NCBI GenBank assembly: GCA_019044685.2
Contig: JAGTXX020000008.1
Location: 248,001-312,000 of the forward strand
DNA: 64,000 nucleotides
Direction: 5' to 3'
Origin: Nannochloris sp. 'desiccata'
Lineage: Eukaryota > Chlorophyta > Trebouxiophyceae > Chlorellales > Chlorellaceae
In this document: one piece after another, positions 44,078-53,480 of the stretch
How the letters are laid out: each line of letters opens with the position of its first letter
Numbering within the stretch: the first letter of the stretch is position 1
The notes under the pieces: model-generated
Told to the model about the DNA's origin: nothing
The model's database searches: none
The model's input: the letters and a program-made list of their open reading frames with translations, nothing else
Position numbers and translations under genes: made by a program

Positions 44078-45763
44078 ATGAGTAGTATATCAAGTAATCT
44101 ATCGCAACATGTGGTTGTCCCAGTGCATTTTGTCGGCCCTGGTGCTAAGCATTCCAGCCACATGTTCAGAGCTGCACCACCGGTGCCGTCTTTCCGGCTA
44201 GCTAGGATGTCAAGACAACCGGTTGTTCTTCATTCGTCCTTTGTCGAGAACCCAGCAAGCAACGAATCACCTCCCCAGTCACTGCCTGCAAAACTTGCAC
44301 CAAACGACTGTGTTGGTGTTTTGCTTCTCAACTTGGGAGGACCTGAAACATTAGAAGACGTGCAGCCATTCCTGTACAATCTATTTGCTGACCCAGATAT
44401 TATTAGGTTGCCGCCCTCCGCGCAATTCCTCCAGCCAGCTATTGCACAGCTTGTAAGCACGTTGCGGGCTCCAAAGTCGAGGGAAGGTTATGAAGCTATT
44501 GGAGGAGGTTCACCACTGCGTAAGATAACACAAGAGCAGGCAGTAGCTTTACAGGATGCACTTGCTCGCAAAGGGGCTCCAGCACGTACTTATGTAGCAA
44601 TGCGGTATTGGAAACCGTTTACAGGTAGGTCCCTTCTATTGAATGACCTTGGCACGATGAATACCGAAAACAGTCTCTTCTCTATTGATTGCACTAGTTT
44701 TTGTCCTCTTACTCTATTTTCTTTATTAAATTCCTGCAGAGGAGGCAATAGCTCAACTTAAAAGTGATGGCATTACTCGCCTGGTTGTCTTACCCCTGTA
44801 CCCTCAATTTTCAGTTTCTACAAGCGGTTCAAGCCTCCGGTTGCTAGAACGTTTACTTAGAGAAGACCCTAGCTTACAAAATGTACGACATGTTGTCATT
44901 CCATCCTGGTATCAGCGTCCTGGCTACGTATGCTCTATGGCAGACCTTATTGAAGCAGAGCTCAAGAAATTTCCCGATCCTAGAACTGTAGAAATCTTTT
45001 TTTCAGCCCACGGTGTCCCTCAAAGCTATGTAGATGAGGGAGACCCATACAAAGAAGAGATGGAACACTGTGTGCAGCTTATTTTAGAAGAACTTCGTCG
45101 TCGTAATGTGACTAATTCTCACACTCTAGCTTATCAAAGTAGAGTAGGTCCTGTAGAATGGTTGCGTCCTTACACAGACGACTCTATCAGATATCTAGGG
45201 CAACGAGGTACAAGGAGTCTTCTTGCAGTGCCAATCAGTTTTGTTTCAGAGCATATTGAGACCTTGGAAGAGATTGATGTCGAGTATCGGTAAGAGACAA
45301 TATTATTTTCATTTATGAAAATTCAACTCGACAGATTTCCAAAAGAAAATGCTGACTTGTATTGATTGTACTTTTAATTTTCTCAACTTGTTCTTGCAGT
45401 GAGCTAGCTGAAGAAAGTGGAATCAAAGAATGGGGTCGAGTTCCTGCTTTGAACACAAACTCCATGTTTATTGATGATTTAGCTGATGCCGTCATTGAAG
45501 CGTTGCCATATGTTGGTTCAGTTGCTGGCAGTGGTATTCCGGCATCAGAATCCTTAGTACCTTTGGGAGAAGTAGATGCTTTATTGGAAACGTATGATAA
45601 AGATAGGAAAGTGTTACCACCACCTGTGCTTGTATGGCAATGGGGTTGGACTAAATCAGCAGAAACATGGAACGGCCGCATTGCAATGTTGTCCATAATA
45701 ATCATTTTGTTGCTTGAAGTGACAACTGGAAGAGGTGTTCTCTCAAGCTTGCTTTCACTATAG
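44078..45763 (+). CDS. FECH: Ferrochelatase with C-terminal LHC-like (CAB) helix
   Basis: Three exons, 44078-44624, 44740-45289 and 45400-45763, give 486 residues. The enzyme inserts Fe2+ into protoporphyrin IX, the last step of plastid haem synthesis. The ATG at 44078 is the first ATG in frame; about 80 transit-peptide residues follow. Core motifs are [29 protein letters not shown] (split by intron 1), the catalytic His in [26 protein letters not shown], and [19 protein letters not shown] with the conserved Glu. After a linker ([11 protein letters not shown]) the protein ends in [17 protein letters not shown], a chlorophyll-binding-like helix. This extension is known in cyanobacterial and plant type II ferrochelatases, where it links haem synthesis to chlorophyll proteins and thylakoids. 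Confidence 0.95.
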
Positions 45764-45775
45764 ATTTAAGGCTCT

Positions 45776-45780
45776 TGTAA
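45776..45780 (+). terminator. TGTAA poly(A) signal of ferrochelatase
   Basis: TGTAA lies 13 nt after the stop, in the 206-bp gap to the convergent kinase gene. Confidence 0.5.
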
Positions 45781-45969
45781 ATACTATGGTATTATAATTT
45801 TATATAAGGGAAATTTTCAAACATTTTGAATTATATATATCCACAACAGAGAGAAAAAAGAGGAGAAGAAGCAGGACGGTAAATTTTCAAAACAAAATTG
45901 AATTCAAACCACCAAGGGTCCCTGCCTAGTACTCTTGGAACGAGTACAACCAGATGATTTTAATCCACT

Positions 45970-47478
45970 TTATCTAGAAAGACTTTCCAATTTGCCTTCC
46001 ATTGCTAATAAGCTGCCTTCTGGCATTGCGCCTGGTTTATTACTACCTTTGAGCAACCGCCGATAATCGCTAATGAGGTGCTTGAGGGAATCAATTTGAT
46101 CGATGGTCAAGTTGTCGCTGCGAGAATTTTGTTTTGTAGCTGACATCAAGGTCAACTGTTGACGGGCAGAGCCTGCCTGAAGAGACCCAACATAATTAGA
46201 GAAATCTTTAACTTTTTTAGCATAATCCCTTCGAGCGTCTAAATCAAATAAAATGTCATCTTGCTCGTGATCTAATATTAGTGCTGGTACCCCAGACAGA
46301 ACATTCAAAACCTTCCCCTCTCCAAAATTGTTGACAGAATTAGGTCCTAAGAAAACAACATTATCTCTAATAGAGGAAGGTGCACTGCGAAGAAGATCAG
46401 CGTGGAGCTCACCAAGACGCACTGTCCGACCATTGCATGAACCAGCGTGCTGTAACGACGCTTTGGTCTGCACGTCATTTCCAACATGCCGAGCACCAAA
46501 TTGCAACCAAGATTCGTGCTTATCATGTAAATTTTCCAAATAAGCACGGTCTACTCCAGCTTCTTCACTACGATTTCGACTGCGCAGGCGTTTTATGCAC
46601 GTCTCTGGCCGGGCTTTTAAATAAATAAACCCATCAGGGGTAAGCTCTTGATCTTGACCGATTTCCATAGAAAACCAGGAATCGTACAGTCGTAGTTCTA
46701 AATCTCCCATGAACCCAGCCTCATGCATGGCACGTACAAAGACCAATCTGTCAGAAAATATTGAGCGCTCAAGAACACGGAGGGGCTTCAAAGAGGCTCG
46801 GGCTTTACGGTCTTTTTCCATCCTCGTCAAGAGTACATAATGCTGAAACGTATATGCATAGCGTTCAGGTTCCTTGTAAAATCGGTCCAGAAGATTAATC
46901 GGCTCTCCTGTGCCATTATGTACCTTTTGCCACTCCTCTACAGGTTCAGGTACGACCTCAATAAGGTCTTGTAATTCAAGACTGCTGTCTTGAAGAATAT
47001 CTAAGAATGTGCTTTTACCAGCACCAATATTACCTTCTACAGCCAGTTTGATGGATGCTGGCGAAGAACTCCTAAGGTTGAGGTTTTCTAAATGGTCGGC
47101 CACACTGCGGCAATGGGCTGGGTTACGAAATCCCACAATTTCTGAAAGGAACCGCAGCAACTCTTCTTTATCTTGCTTGAAATCTTTGCAATAGATTTCA
47201 TGTAGTTTTTCCACTGAAGTAATCTCCTGAGCTAACAAGAGTCCAGCATTGACGGGTCCCACTCCTCTGAGCTCCAGCAAGTTGTTGTTTCGAGGTGACC
47301 AAGAAGTGGAAGAAGAAGTAGAGGAAGAGGAAAATGTTCTCTGATTGCTTTGTTGAGGCAGACCAGAGCAGCGAGGCGAAGTAGAGCAGCCAAATTGGGA
47401 CAGTGTGCGACAGCAAGAAGAGGAGAAAGCGGCCGAGGAAGGACCCCCAGAGGAAGGAGACTGTAAAATTAACCGCAT
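45970..47478 (-). CDS. DNK: Deoxynucleoside kinase with N-terminal helix-hairpin-helix region
   Basis: Single exon of 502 codons; the ATG at 47478 (MRLILQSPSSGG) is chosen since upstream in-frame codons have no ATG. It phosphorylates deoxynucleosides in the salvage pathway. A Ser-rich organelle-targeting-like N-terminus is followed by LELRGVGPVNAGLLLAQEI, a helix-hairpin-helix-like module also present in plant dNKs. The kinase domain follows: P-loop EGNIGAGKST, YAYTFQHYVLLTRM, the ERS motif (LERSIFSDRLVF), and the lid KRLRSRNRSEE. The C-terminal 100 residues form a variable, probably helical, tail. Absence of introns contrasts with its neighbours. Confidence 0.93.
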   Translation of the reverse strand: MRLILQSPSSGGPSSAAFSSSCCRTLSQFGCSTSPRCSGLPQQSNQRTFSSSSTSSSTSWSPRNNNLLELRGVGPVNAGLLLAQEITSVEKLHEIYCKDFKQDKEELLRFLSEIVGFRNPAHCRSVADHLENLNLRSSSPASIKLAVEGNIGAGKSTFLDILQDSSLELQDLIEVVPEPVEEWQKVHNGTGEPINLLDRFYKEPERYAYTFQHYVLLTRMEKDRKARASLKPLRVLERSIFSDRLVFVRAMHEAGFMGDLELRLYDSWFSMEIGQDQELTPDGFIYLKARPETCIKRLRSRNRSEEAGVDRAYLENLHDKHESWLQFGARHVGNDVQTKASLQHAGSCNGRTVRLGELHADLLRSAPSSIRDNVVFLGPNSVNNFGEGKVLNVLSGVPALILDHEQDDILFDLDARRDYAKKVKDFSNYVGSLQAGSARQQLTLMSATKQNSRSDNLTIDQIDSLKHLISDYRRLLKGSNKPGAMPEGSLLAMEGKLESLSR

Positions 47479-47880
47479 GGCAGCAAATAAACTCTTTGGC
47501 TCTTTTTTTAATGCAAATAAAACACTGCAAAATGGCCACAAGGGACGACGACGGTTTATAAAGCCGAGATTATTCGAGGGATTTATTTACTTTTCAGCAA
47601 GTCCTAAGTCTCAATTTACCTGAGCATGGTTTGTCTAGCAACTCTGTGGCTGAAGCCCCATTTCGGGTTTAATTACAATTTAGCTTTAAATTCTAGAGTG
47701 TAATAAGAGGGAGAAAAACAAATAGAAAATTCCCAGGATCAAAGACAGTCAAGTGAAATTGAGAATGCTTTCAAAGGTAGAGTCTCGCTTGCTATATCGG
47801 GCATTAGTTAAAACCCCTTCCGATAATTTTTATTTGGGTATGTGCCACTAGTGGGGAAGGGGCAGAGGCCAGGCAACAAA
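47479..47880. promoter_or_regulatory. Divergent upstream region of DNK and the HABP4-like gene
   Basis: 402 bp lie between the two start codons. No specific promoter motif is claimed. Confidence 0.4.
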
Positions 47881-49106
47881 ATGAGCGTTGCCAACGCAAA
47901 TGCATTTGCTTTATTGGACGATGAGGGCACTGTTGACGCCGGAATGTTGGCAGCAAAGATCGTAGTACCCAAGAAAGATGCTATTTCTAAATCGGAGGAC
48001 GCTTCAAAGCCTGGTAAGCACTGGGTCCTGCATCGAGCTATTGGTGATGGGATGCATTCTATGCAAAATTTCTTTATGTGGGGACTTTAACTCATGTCAA
48101 TTCATTTAGATTATATAACTAAACACCATTACGTGCACGGTTTCTATGCAGGCGACCGTAACAGTGCCAAAGGAGGCCGTGGTGGCAGCGGTAGTGCTTC
48201 TGCCACCAGGGGGCGCAGTGGTGTGCGCAGTGCACCTCGTGATTCTGGAGAACAGGGCACATTTGATGTCGATTCTTCTGGAGGTAGGTTCTTTGTTAGA
48301 TTATGAATTCACTATATTATTTAGATTTAATATTTTGGTATTTGGTTGTTTTGAGCGGTGATCAGGTTTCAGAAAATTAATTCTTTTTCGGTGCTAATAT
48401 AAATAATATTTTTATTGCAGACAAGAGTCGTTCTAGCAAGGGTGGAGGCCGTGCACGCGGCAAGGCTCGCGGTGGCGGTGGTGATCGCACTGGCAAGCGT
48501 GAATTCGACCGCCATGATGCCAGTGGAAGAGGCCATGAGACCGAGAAGCGCCACGGCGGTGGCCGCGGAAATTGGGGCGCTGAAGGCGACGAATCCAAGG
48601 AAATGGCCGAGAAGCTGACTTTGGGTGCCGAAGGCGAAGAGGCTGATGGCAGCGAGGCTGAAGCAGCCGCTCCAGAAGAGAAGCAGCTGAGCCTTGAAGA
48701 GTACGAGGCTCTCATGGAAGAGAAGCGTACTGGACTTAACGTTCAACGTGACGCTTCCTTCAAAGTTGACAAGGCCCAGTTCCAGGGCATGAAGACCTTT
48801 GAAAAGCAGGAGGAAGATGTCGGTTTGTCTTTGAACAAGAATTCCAAGTCAAGTGGATCCAACAAAGCTGGTCGCGAGCGCGAGCGCAAAGAACGCGATG
48901 TCGTCGTTGATGTTGGTTTCCGTGTGCAATCTGCTGAAGAAGGTCCAGCTCGTGGCGATCGCAGTGGTCGTGGCCGGGGAGGTGATCGCCGAGGGGGAGG
49001 TCGTGGCCGCTCTTCTGGAGGTCGTGGTCGCAGCTCTTCTGGACGTGGTCGCGGCAGCGGTGCGTCCATTAATGTGGGCGACACAAATGCTTTCCCGTCC
49101 TTGTGA
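47881..49106 (+). CDS. HABP4/PAI-RBP1 (SERBP1, Stm1-like) RNA-binding protein
   Basis: Three exons, 47881-48013, 48152-48283 and 48421-49106, give 316 residues. The N-terminus (MSVANANAFALLDDEG) matches the Stm1-like start of this family, whose members bind ribosomes and mRNA. The core KREFDRHDASGRGHETEKRH followed by GGGRGNWG is the family hallmark. A helical segment (LSLEEYEALMEEKR) follows. The C-terminus is RGG-rich (from GRGRGGDRRGGG to SSGRGRGSG) and ends in DTNAFPSL. Plant counterparts are the RGGA proteins. Codons are GC-richer in the RGG part, as its amino acids demand. Confidence 0.93.
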
Positions 49107-49653
49107 TGAAGCAAACATGTTTTTAAGTAGTTGTTTTTCTTATGCATTACAACGGACCAATATTAATCATAGCAAGCGAGTAATTTTCATACCACATTAA
49201 TGGGGTAGATAGATTCTGTTTTCATCATCTTCAATATCATGAACAGCAAATAACCCCTTTGCTCTTTCTTCCTCTACATTAATGAACCTAGTTGTAAGAG
49301 TTTTTTTCATTTTTAGTATTAGGAGGAAAACAGGGGAGAAAAGGGCGGACCCGTCAAAAGCCTGGAAATGGGGAGGTAGGTAGGTAGGTAGGTAGGTAGG
49401 TAGGTAGGTAGGTAATCTACATCTATATAGAGTCAATAAATAATGTCGCTTGCAATTTTTACCGGTCTTAAAAACGTGATGGGGTATGCAAGAACTAGTT
49501 TTCCGCTCTTGAAAACAACGGTGGGTGCGGAACTGGGTGCAGCTCATGGGCTATCACTCCCTCAGGAAGATGGACCAAAACAACATTTCCAATATGATAG
49601 CTCATCCTGACGGATAGTAGTAGTAAACTGCTGTGATTATTAAATAAAAGGCG
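49107..49653. other. 3' flank with AGGT microsatellite
   Basis: Holds the tandem repeat at 49374-49416; otherwise nothing recognised. Confidence 0.5.
49374..49416. repeat. (AGGT)n microsatellite, about 10 units
   Basis: An uninterrupted 4-bp repeat, GGTA/AGGT, about 43 bp long. Confidence 0.95.
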
Positions 49654-50229
49654 ATGGATTATCAAGAACTGTCTCTGCAGTGGAATGAGATGGTGGAGAA
49701 GGACAGAATTGACGATCCTGAAACATATCTCTTTCCAACTAATTCAAGGATGATTGGAGAATACCATAGAGAACATTGGAGAGCTCCTATCGCTCGTACA
49801 ATGGCCTTCAATCCTCGGCCAGCGCCTGCAGCTCCACCGTCAACAGATGGAGCTGGACCCTCTTCTGCACCTTCACCTGATATTGTAAGTCAATTAATTC
49901 TTTCCAGTGTTTTTTAAACTTCGATTGCTGATAGCCCATCGCTCGCTAAGATAAGCAATGCAGCTACATCTGCAACTAAAAATGTAGCTAAAAAGGTCAC
50001 GGAGGGCACTCAAAGATCTATCTTATCCTCCTTTTGGGGTAAAACGTCCAGCTGGAGTCACCGCTGCGCCTGTGAATTCGGAGCCAGTAAGAAAACAGGG
50101 TGGCGTAGGAAAAAAGAAGCATTGCAGGGGGTGTGCGTGGAAGAACCGGCAGCTTGTGGAACTGACTACCAACCACAGAAAATTCTGCCCTCATACAAAA
50201 GAATTAAAAAAAACAGGATTTCAGTGAGG
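49654..50229 (+). pseudogene. Broken or spliced gene with C-terminal zinc-knuckle-like motif
   Basis: An ATG frame (49654-49917) encodes MDYQELSLQWNEMVEKDRID and a Pro/Ala-rich stretch. A GT (GTAAGT) at 49885 could start an intron. Beyond it, two further frames read like one protein with a one-base shift near 50040: SPSLAKISNAATSATKNVAKK, then KHCRGCAWKNRQLVELTT, a C-x2-C with a following H and C-x2-H, ending at a TGA (50227-50229). The cysteine pattern suggests zinc binding. The shift suggests decay. It may be a transposon-derived gene, but I recognise no family. Confidence 0.4.
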
Positions 50230-51563
50230 AAAAGATGACGAGCTTTGTTAAAATTTTGTTGGCAAGGCGAGCAAATGAAGATAAAATGGAGTAGCGTAGA
50301 GAAACACCACCAAATGAAGGCCGCAGTTCATTGTGCTACATACGTATTACTTGGATTTTGACTTCTAGATCTGCAAATTTATCTTTCTGCATTTTCTCCT
50401 GCCTGTTGACGGCGGTGCATTTTTTTTGGTTCTTCACTCTGCCTCCTTTCTTACTCTTTATAATCTTACCCCTTATCCGCTAGTATATCCTTCACCACTG
50501 ATTTAACGATTTAACTCCAAAAATACCCCCCTGGGAGTAAAATCGGCCCACAGCGGCCGATGTGATGTTTTCACTGTCCACGGCAACTTTTTAAGTCACC
50601 CTGTTAGGGTTAATTTGTTTTGTTTTGTTCCTGTTTTGTGAATAGTAATCATTATACCGCTCTTGCGGACTAGATAGTAGCGCAATATATTGTTAATGAA
50701 CCTGCTGTAGCTAACTGCCTTAATTAGAAACTAGAAAAGCTTGGAGGGAACTAAAAATAAGCGGCATTTAATTGCGAGGCAATGTCGCCGGCCAATGTCG
50801 GCATGGCGGGGTTTACGTAAAGTAGATCAAATCGCAAGTTATTGTTTTACCTTTTTGCTTGCATAGCTTCATGTAAGGTATAGCAGGATTTTTAAAGTAC
50901 CAAACAATGAGAATAGAGCCATTTTTGTTGGTTGCAAATTCTCAGAATAGCTCCCTCCCCCGAGGCTCTCTCTCTCTCTCTCTTTACAGCCTTTAATATA
51001 TGAATATATTCTGCTGCCAGAAAACTGATTCAGATAATAATAGAGAAAATATTTGTAAAACAGTTCTTTTAAGATAGGAATATGGAAAAACACAGCCAAA
51101 AACGCCGTCGACGCCACAAAATATTCACCCTCCCCCGAGGCACCAACCTCATGAGCCGCCGCCAGCGAATAGAGGAATATTTTGAAAGATTGAAAGAATT
51201 AGAATAATGCTATTTCTCTAGTGGATTGAATAATGCACACTAGATTGATTACAGGTATCGTACAATAATGCTGCTGTAAAGATCTTTGAAAAGAATAAGC
51301 GATTGGGGCGGCGACAAAGCCATTCCCAAGCTCTACCAATTAAGCCCAGTTGCACACCTTCCAGGGCATTTATTCACTCATAGCAACCATTTGATTCTGC
51401 AAATTTAAAAGAATTATCACCGTACATCCACATAGAACAACTAGCGTCGGGACTTTTGAAAAGTGGTCAATGTCAAATTCAGATCTGAGACCGCCGTTCG
51501 ACGTGTTTGGTGCAGAGTAAATGATCACAAATGATATGGTCACAAAGGACCAAAAAGTAAGTG
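50230..51563. other. 1.3-kb region without a gene
   Basis: AT-rich, with a CT microsatellite near 50967-50984. At 51333-51348 (minus) is a lone tRNA D-arm-like sequence without partner arms. Confidence 0.4.
51552..51556 (-). terminator. Pol III T-run after permuted tRNA-Arg
   Basis: TTTTT on the minus strand starts 8 nt after the 5' half of the permuted tRNA-Arg. Confidence 0.6.
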
Positions 51564-51643
51564 CCGTAGACTAACGCGTTATCCAATTACGCTACGCGGC
51601 CAGTGCATGACCACGATAGGACTCGAACCTACAATCTTCAGTT
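51564..51643 (-). tRNA. Circularly permuted tRNA-Arg(ACG)
   Basis: Reading the minus strand, the 3' half (51643-51608) comes first, then a 6-nt linker TGCACT (51607-51602), then the 5' half (51601-51564). Acceptor GGCCGCG (51601-51595) pairs 7/7 with CGTGGTC (51615-51609), two G-U; the discriminator is A (51608). D-arm GCG/CGC has GG and the A20 typical of Arg. The anticodon stem TTAGT (51574-51570) pairs 5/5 with ACTGA (51642-51638), one G-U. The loop is CTACGG + A, anticodon ACG, broken between 37 and 38. Variable loop AGATT and T-arm GTAGG-TTCGAGT-CCTAT match eukaryotic Arg tRNAs. A T5 Pol III stop follows the 5' half. C32 can pair with G at -3 of the 3' junction. No second 5' or 3' half is nearby, so it is not a tandem of normal genes. 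Confidence 0.88.
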
Positions 51644-51782
51644 GACATCTTTGATGATGCCCAAATATTGACACTAGATAACCTACCCCAAAATTTGTAT
51701 TTTTTTGCCTCTTGAAAAAAAAGCAAGTAAAAGTACAAGTAAGCAAGAACGCACCCATCTAGTGGGGCCCTCCTTTCCTGAG

Positions 51783-53480
51783 ATGGCCCCTCCCAGGAGC
51801 AGCAGCCTTGCTTGGCAGGCATTGTCAGATGTTTCGTCGAAAATTTTGACAACGGTTATTTTCAGCCATCGAGTCCTCCAGGGACTTGACGAGGCTGAGA
51901 ATTGTAGTAGAATAGAGAAATTGGTGGGAGAAACGCTTCAGGCGGCCGCCACCAATATTTTAGAAAATGCGGTTACAGATCAAGATCTGCGCGTGAAAAG
52001 CACTTTTGTTGCTAAAAGCAAAGATAGCCAGCCGATTGCGGTTAGATTGACTGTTAACCTTCTCACAGAGGCGGCGGTTAAACTCTTAGATGCTATTCCC
52101 AAGGTTGGAAATCAAATAGCAACCCCCGACGGTGACATGCTTCACCTGAAATGGCCGGATCGCCCGATTACTGAGGCTTTCCTCATTACCAACGTGCCTT
52201 CTGGCATTAAGGTAGATAGTATTCAAGAGCATATGAAAGAAAAATGGGACCTGGAGACTCTGTCCCTGGGATACGCTCCCACTCGCGGATCCCCCGGCCT
52301 CTTCCACGCTCATACGCTCCTTGGTGTATTTAAAGGCACCAAGTTTCCTGCCCAAATCGTAATATCTGGTATGCCTGGTGCCCCTGGTACTCGTAAGATG
52401 TCTTTCCGTCGTATTACGCTGCCTCCACCACCACCACCATCACCGCCACCTCGACCTGAGGCTGGTGATACCACTCATCTTAATACTGCAACCCTTGCTC
52501 CAACTCTGGCTGCTGTCGTTGCACAAGGAAAATTTAGGAAACTGTCTACAGCGGAGAAGGCAGTACTGAATTACCTTGTAAATTCTGATACTGCGTCTAG
52601 GTATCATGCGGCTGATACCGAAGCAGCAGCTGCAACAGCAACAGCTACAGCTACAGTAGCAGCAGCACAGGGTGGCACCGCCGCTGTTTTGACCGAGGAG
52701 GCAGGAAAGGCTGGAAACCAAGCCAATACTGGTCAAGCTCGAATTGATGCGAATGAAGATGACATTCAAAGCATGGGGGAAGGCAGACAACCGCCGGGGG
52801 CGACTGAGGAACAAATGGCGGCTGAAAGAAATCAAGGAGAGTCTGGCGATGGCGGTCAAGAAAATAACCCAAACGGTCAAGTAAATGATCAAAGGGATGA
52901 AAGTGAACGCGAATCTGGAGTTACAACAGAGCCAGAAGACTCTGAAACTGCTGATGAGATCGTGACAGGCGATAAAGAAGGTCAGAGGGAAGCTCTATCC
53001 CCTACTGCGCGAGGCGCTGCCGATGTTGCTGGTGTATCGGCTGCCGTTGCCGGTAATGTTGCATATGGTGAACAAGAGGAGGTAGATATAGTGGAAGACT
53101 TCCAAGTAGTGCAAAAACAAAAGCAGCGCCATATTGAAGCTAGTGATCGCCGTTTACAGCTACTCACCCGGGTCCAAAGCAAAGAAAAAGTCTCTCCTAG
53201 TACCAAGAGGGCGAGGATGGCTGCTCGGTGCCGGGACTCGCCGCCTACCAAAAAATATGGCACGAGATCCCAGCCTCAAGCCACAGTGGGGGTGACATAT
53301 CCAACCCACACTCTATCTAGCTTACCTGGCAGTATCACTGTTCAAAATACTCCTACTAATAATAGCTTTGCTCTGTTAGAAGAGGAAATGGAAATTGATC
53401 CAACGATTCCCGAGTTGGATTATGAGGCCTCACCTGCTCCAGAGGGAGCTGATGGGCCCAGTGACAAACAACAGGAATAG
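51783..53480 (+). CDS. LINE copy A ORF1 protein
   Basis: 565 residues from the ATG at 51783 (MAPPRSSSLAWQALSD); upstream in-frame codons lack ATG. The N-terminal 230 residues form a folded-looking region (TNVPSGIKVDSIQEHMKEKW, RRM-like in feel), as in ORF1 RNA-binding proteins of plant LINEs. A proline run (PPPPPPSPPPRP) and a long Ala/Gly/Glu-rich low-complexity part follow. Several basic stretches near the C-terminus (SPSTKRARMAARCRD) could bind nucleic acid. ORF2 overlaps its end. It has no recognisable cysteine knuckles. Confidence 0.75.
   Translation: MAPPRSSSLAWQALSDVSSKILTTVIFSHRVLQGLDEAENCSRIEKLVGETLQAAATNILENAVTDQDLRVKSTFVAKSKDSQPIAVRLTVNLLTEAAVKLLDAIPKVGNQIATPDGDMLHLKWPDRPITEAFLITNVPSGIKVDSIQEHMKEKWDLETLSLGYAPTRGSPGLFHAHTLLGVFKGTKFPAQIVISGMPGAPGTRKMSFRRITLPPPPPPSPPPRPEAGDTTHLNTATLAPTLAAVVAQGKFRKLSTAEKAVLNYLVNSDTASRYHAADTEAAAATATATATVAAAQGGTAAVLTEEAGKAGNQANTGQARIDANEDDIQSMGEGRQPPGATEEQMAAERNQGESGDGGQENNPNGQVNDQRDESERESGVTTEPEDSETADEIVTGDKEGQREALSPTARGAADVAGVSAAVAGNVAYGEQEEVDIVEDFQVVQKQKQRHIEASDRRLQLLTRVQSKEKVSPSTKRARMAARCRDSPPTKKYGTRSQPQATVGVTYPTHTLSSLPGSITVQNTPTNNSFALLEEEMEIDPTIPELDYEASPAPEGADGPSDKQQE

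Noticed and set aside
51310..51360. tRNA-like sequence on the minus strand with a GCTTAATTGGTAGAGC D-arm, possible third permuted tRNA
   Set aside because: Only the D-arm fits. The following anticodon stem has no partner on either side, and no TTCGA T-loop with pairing stems occurs within 150 bp. Chance or a relic.
52440..53263. Long minus-strand frames within LINE copy A
   Set aside because: They are shadows of the repetitive codon pattern of ORF1 on the plus strand.
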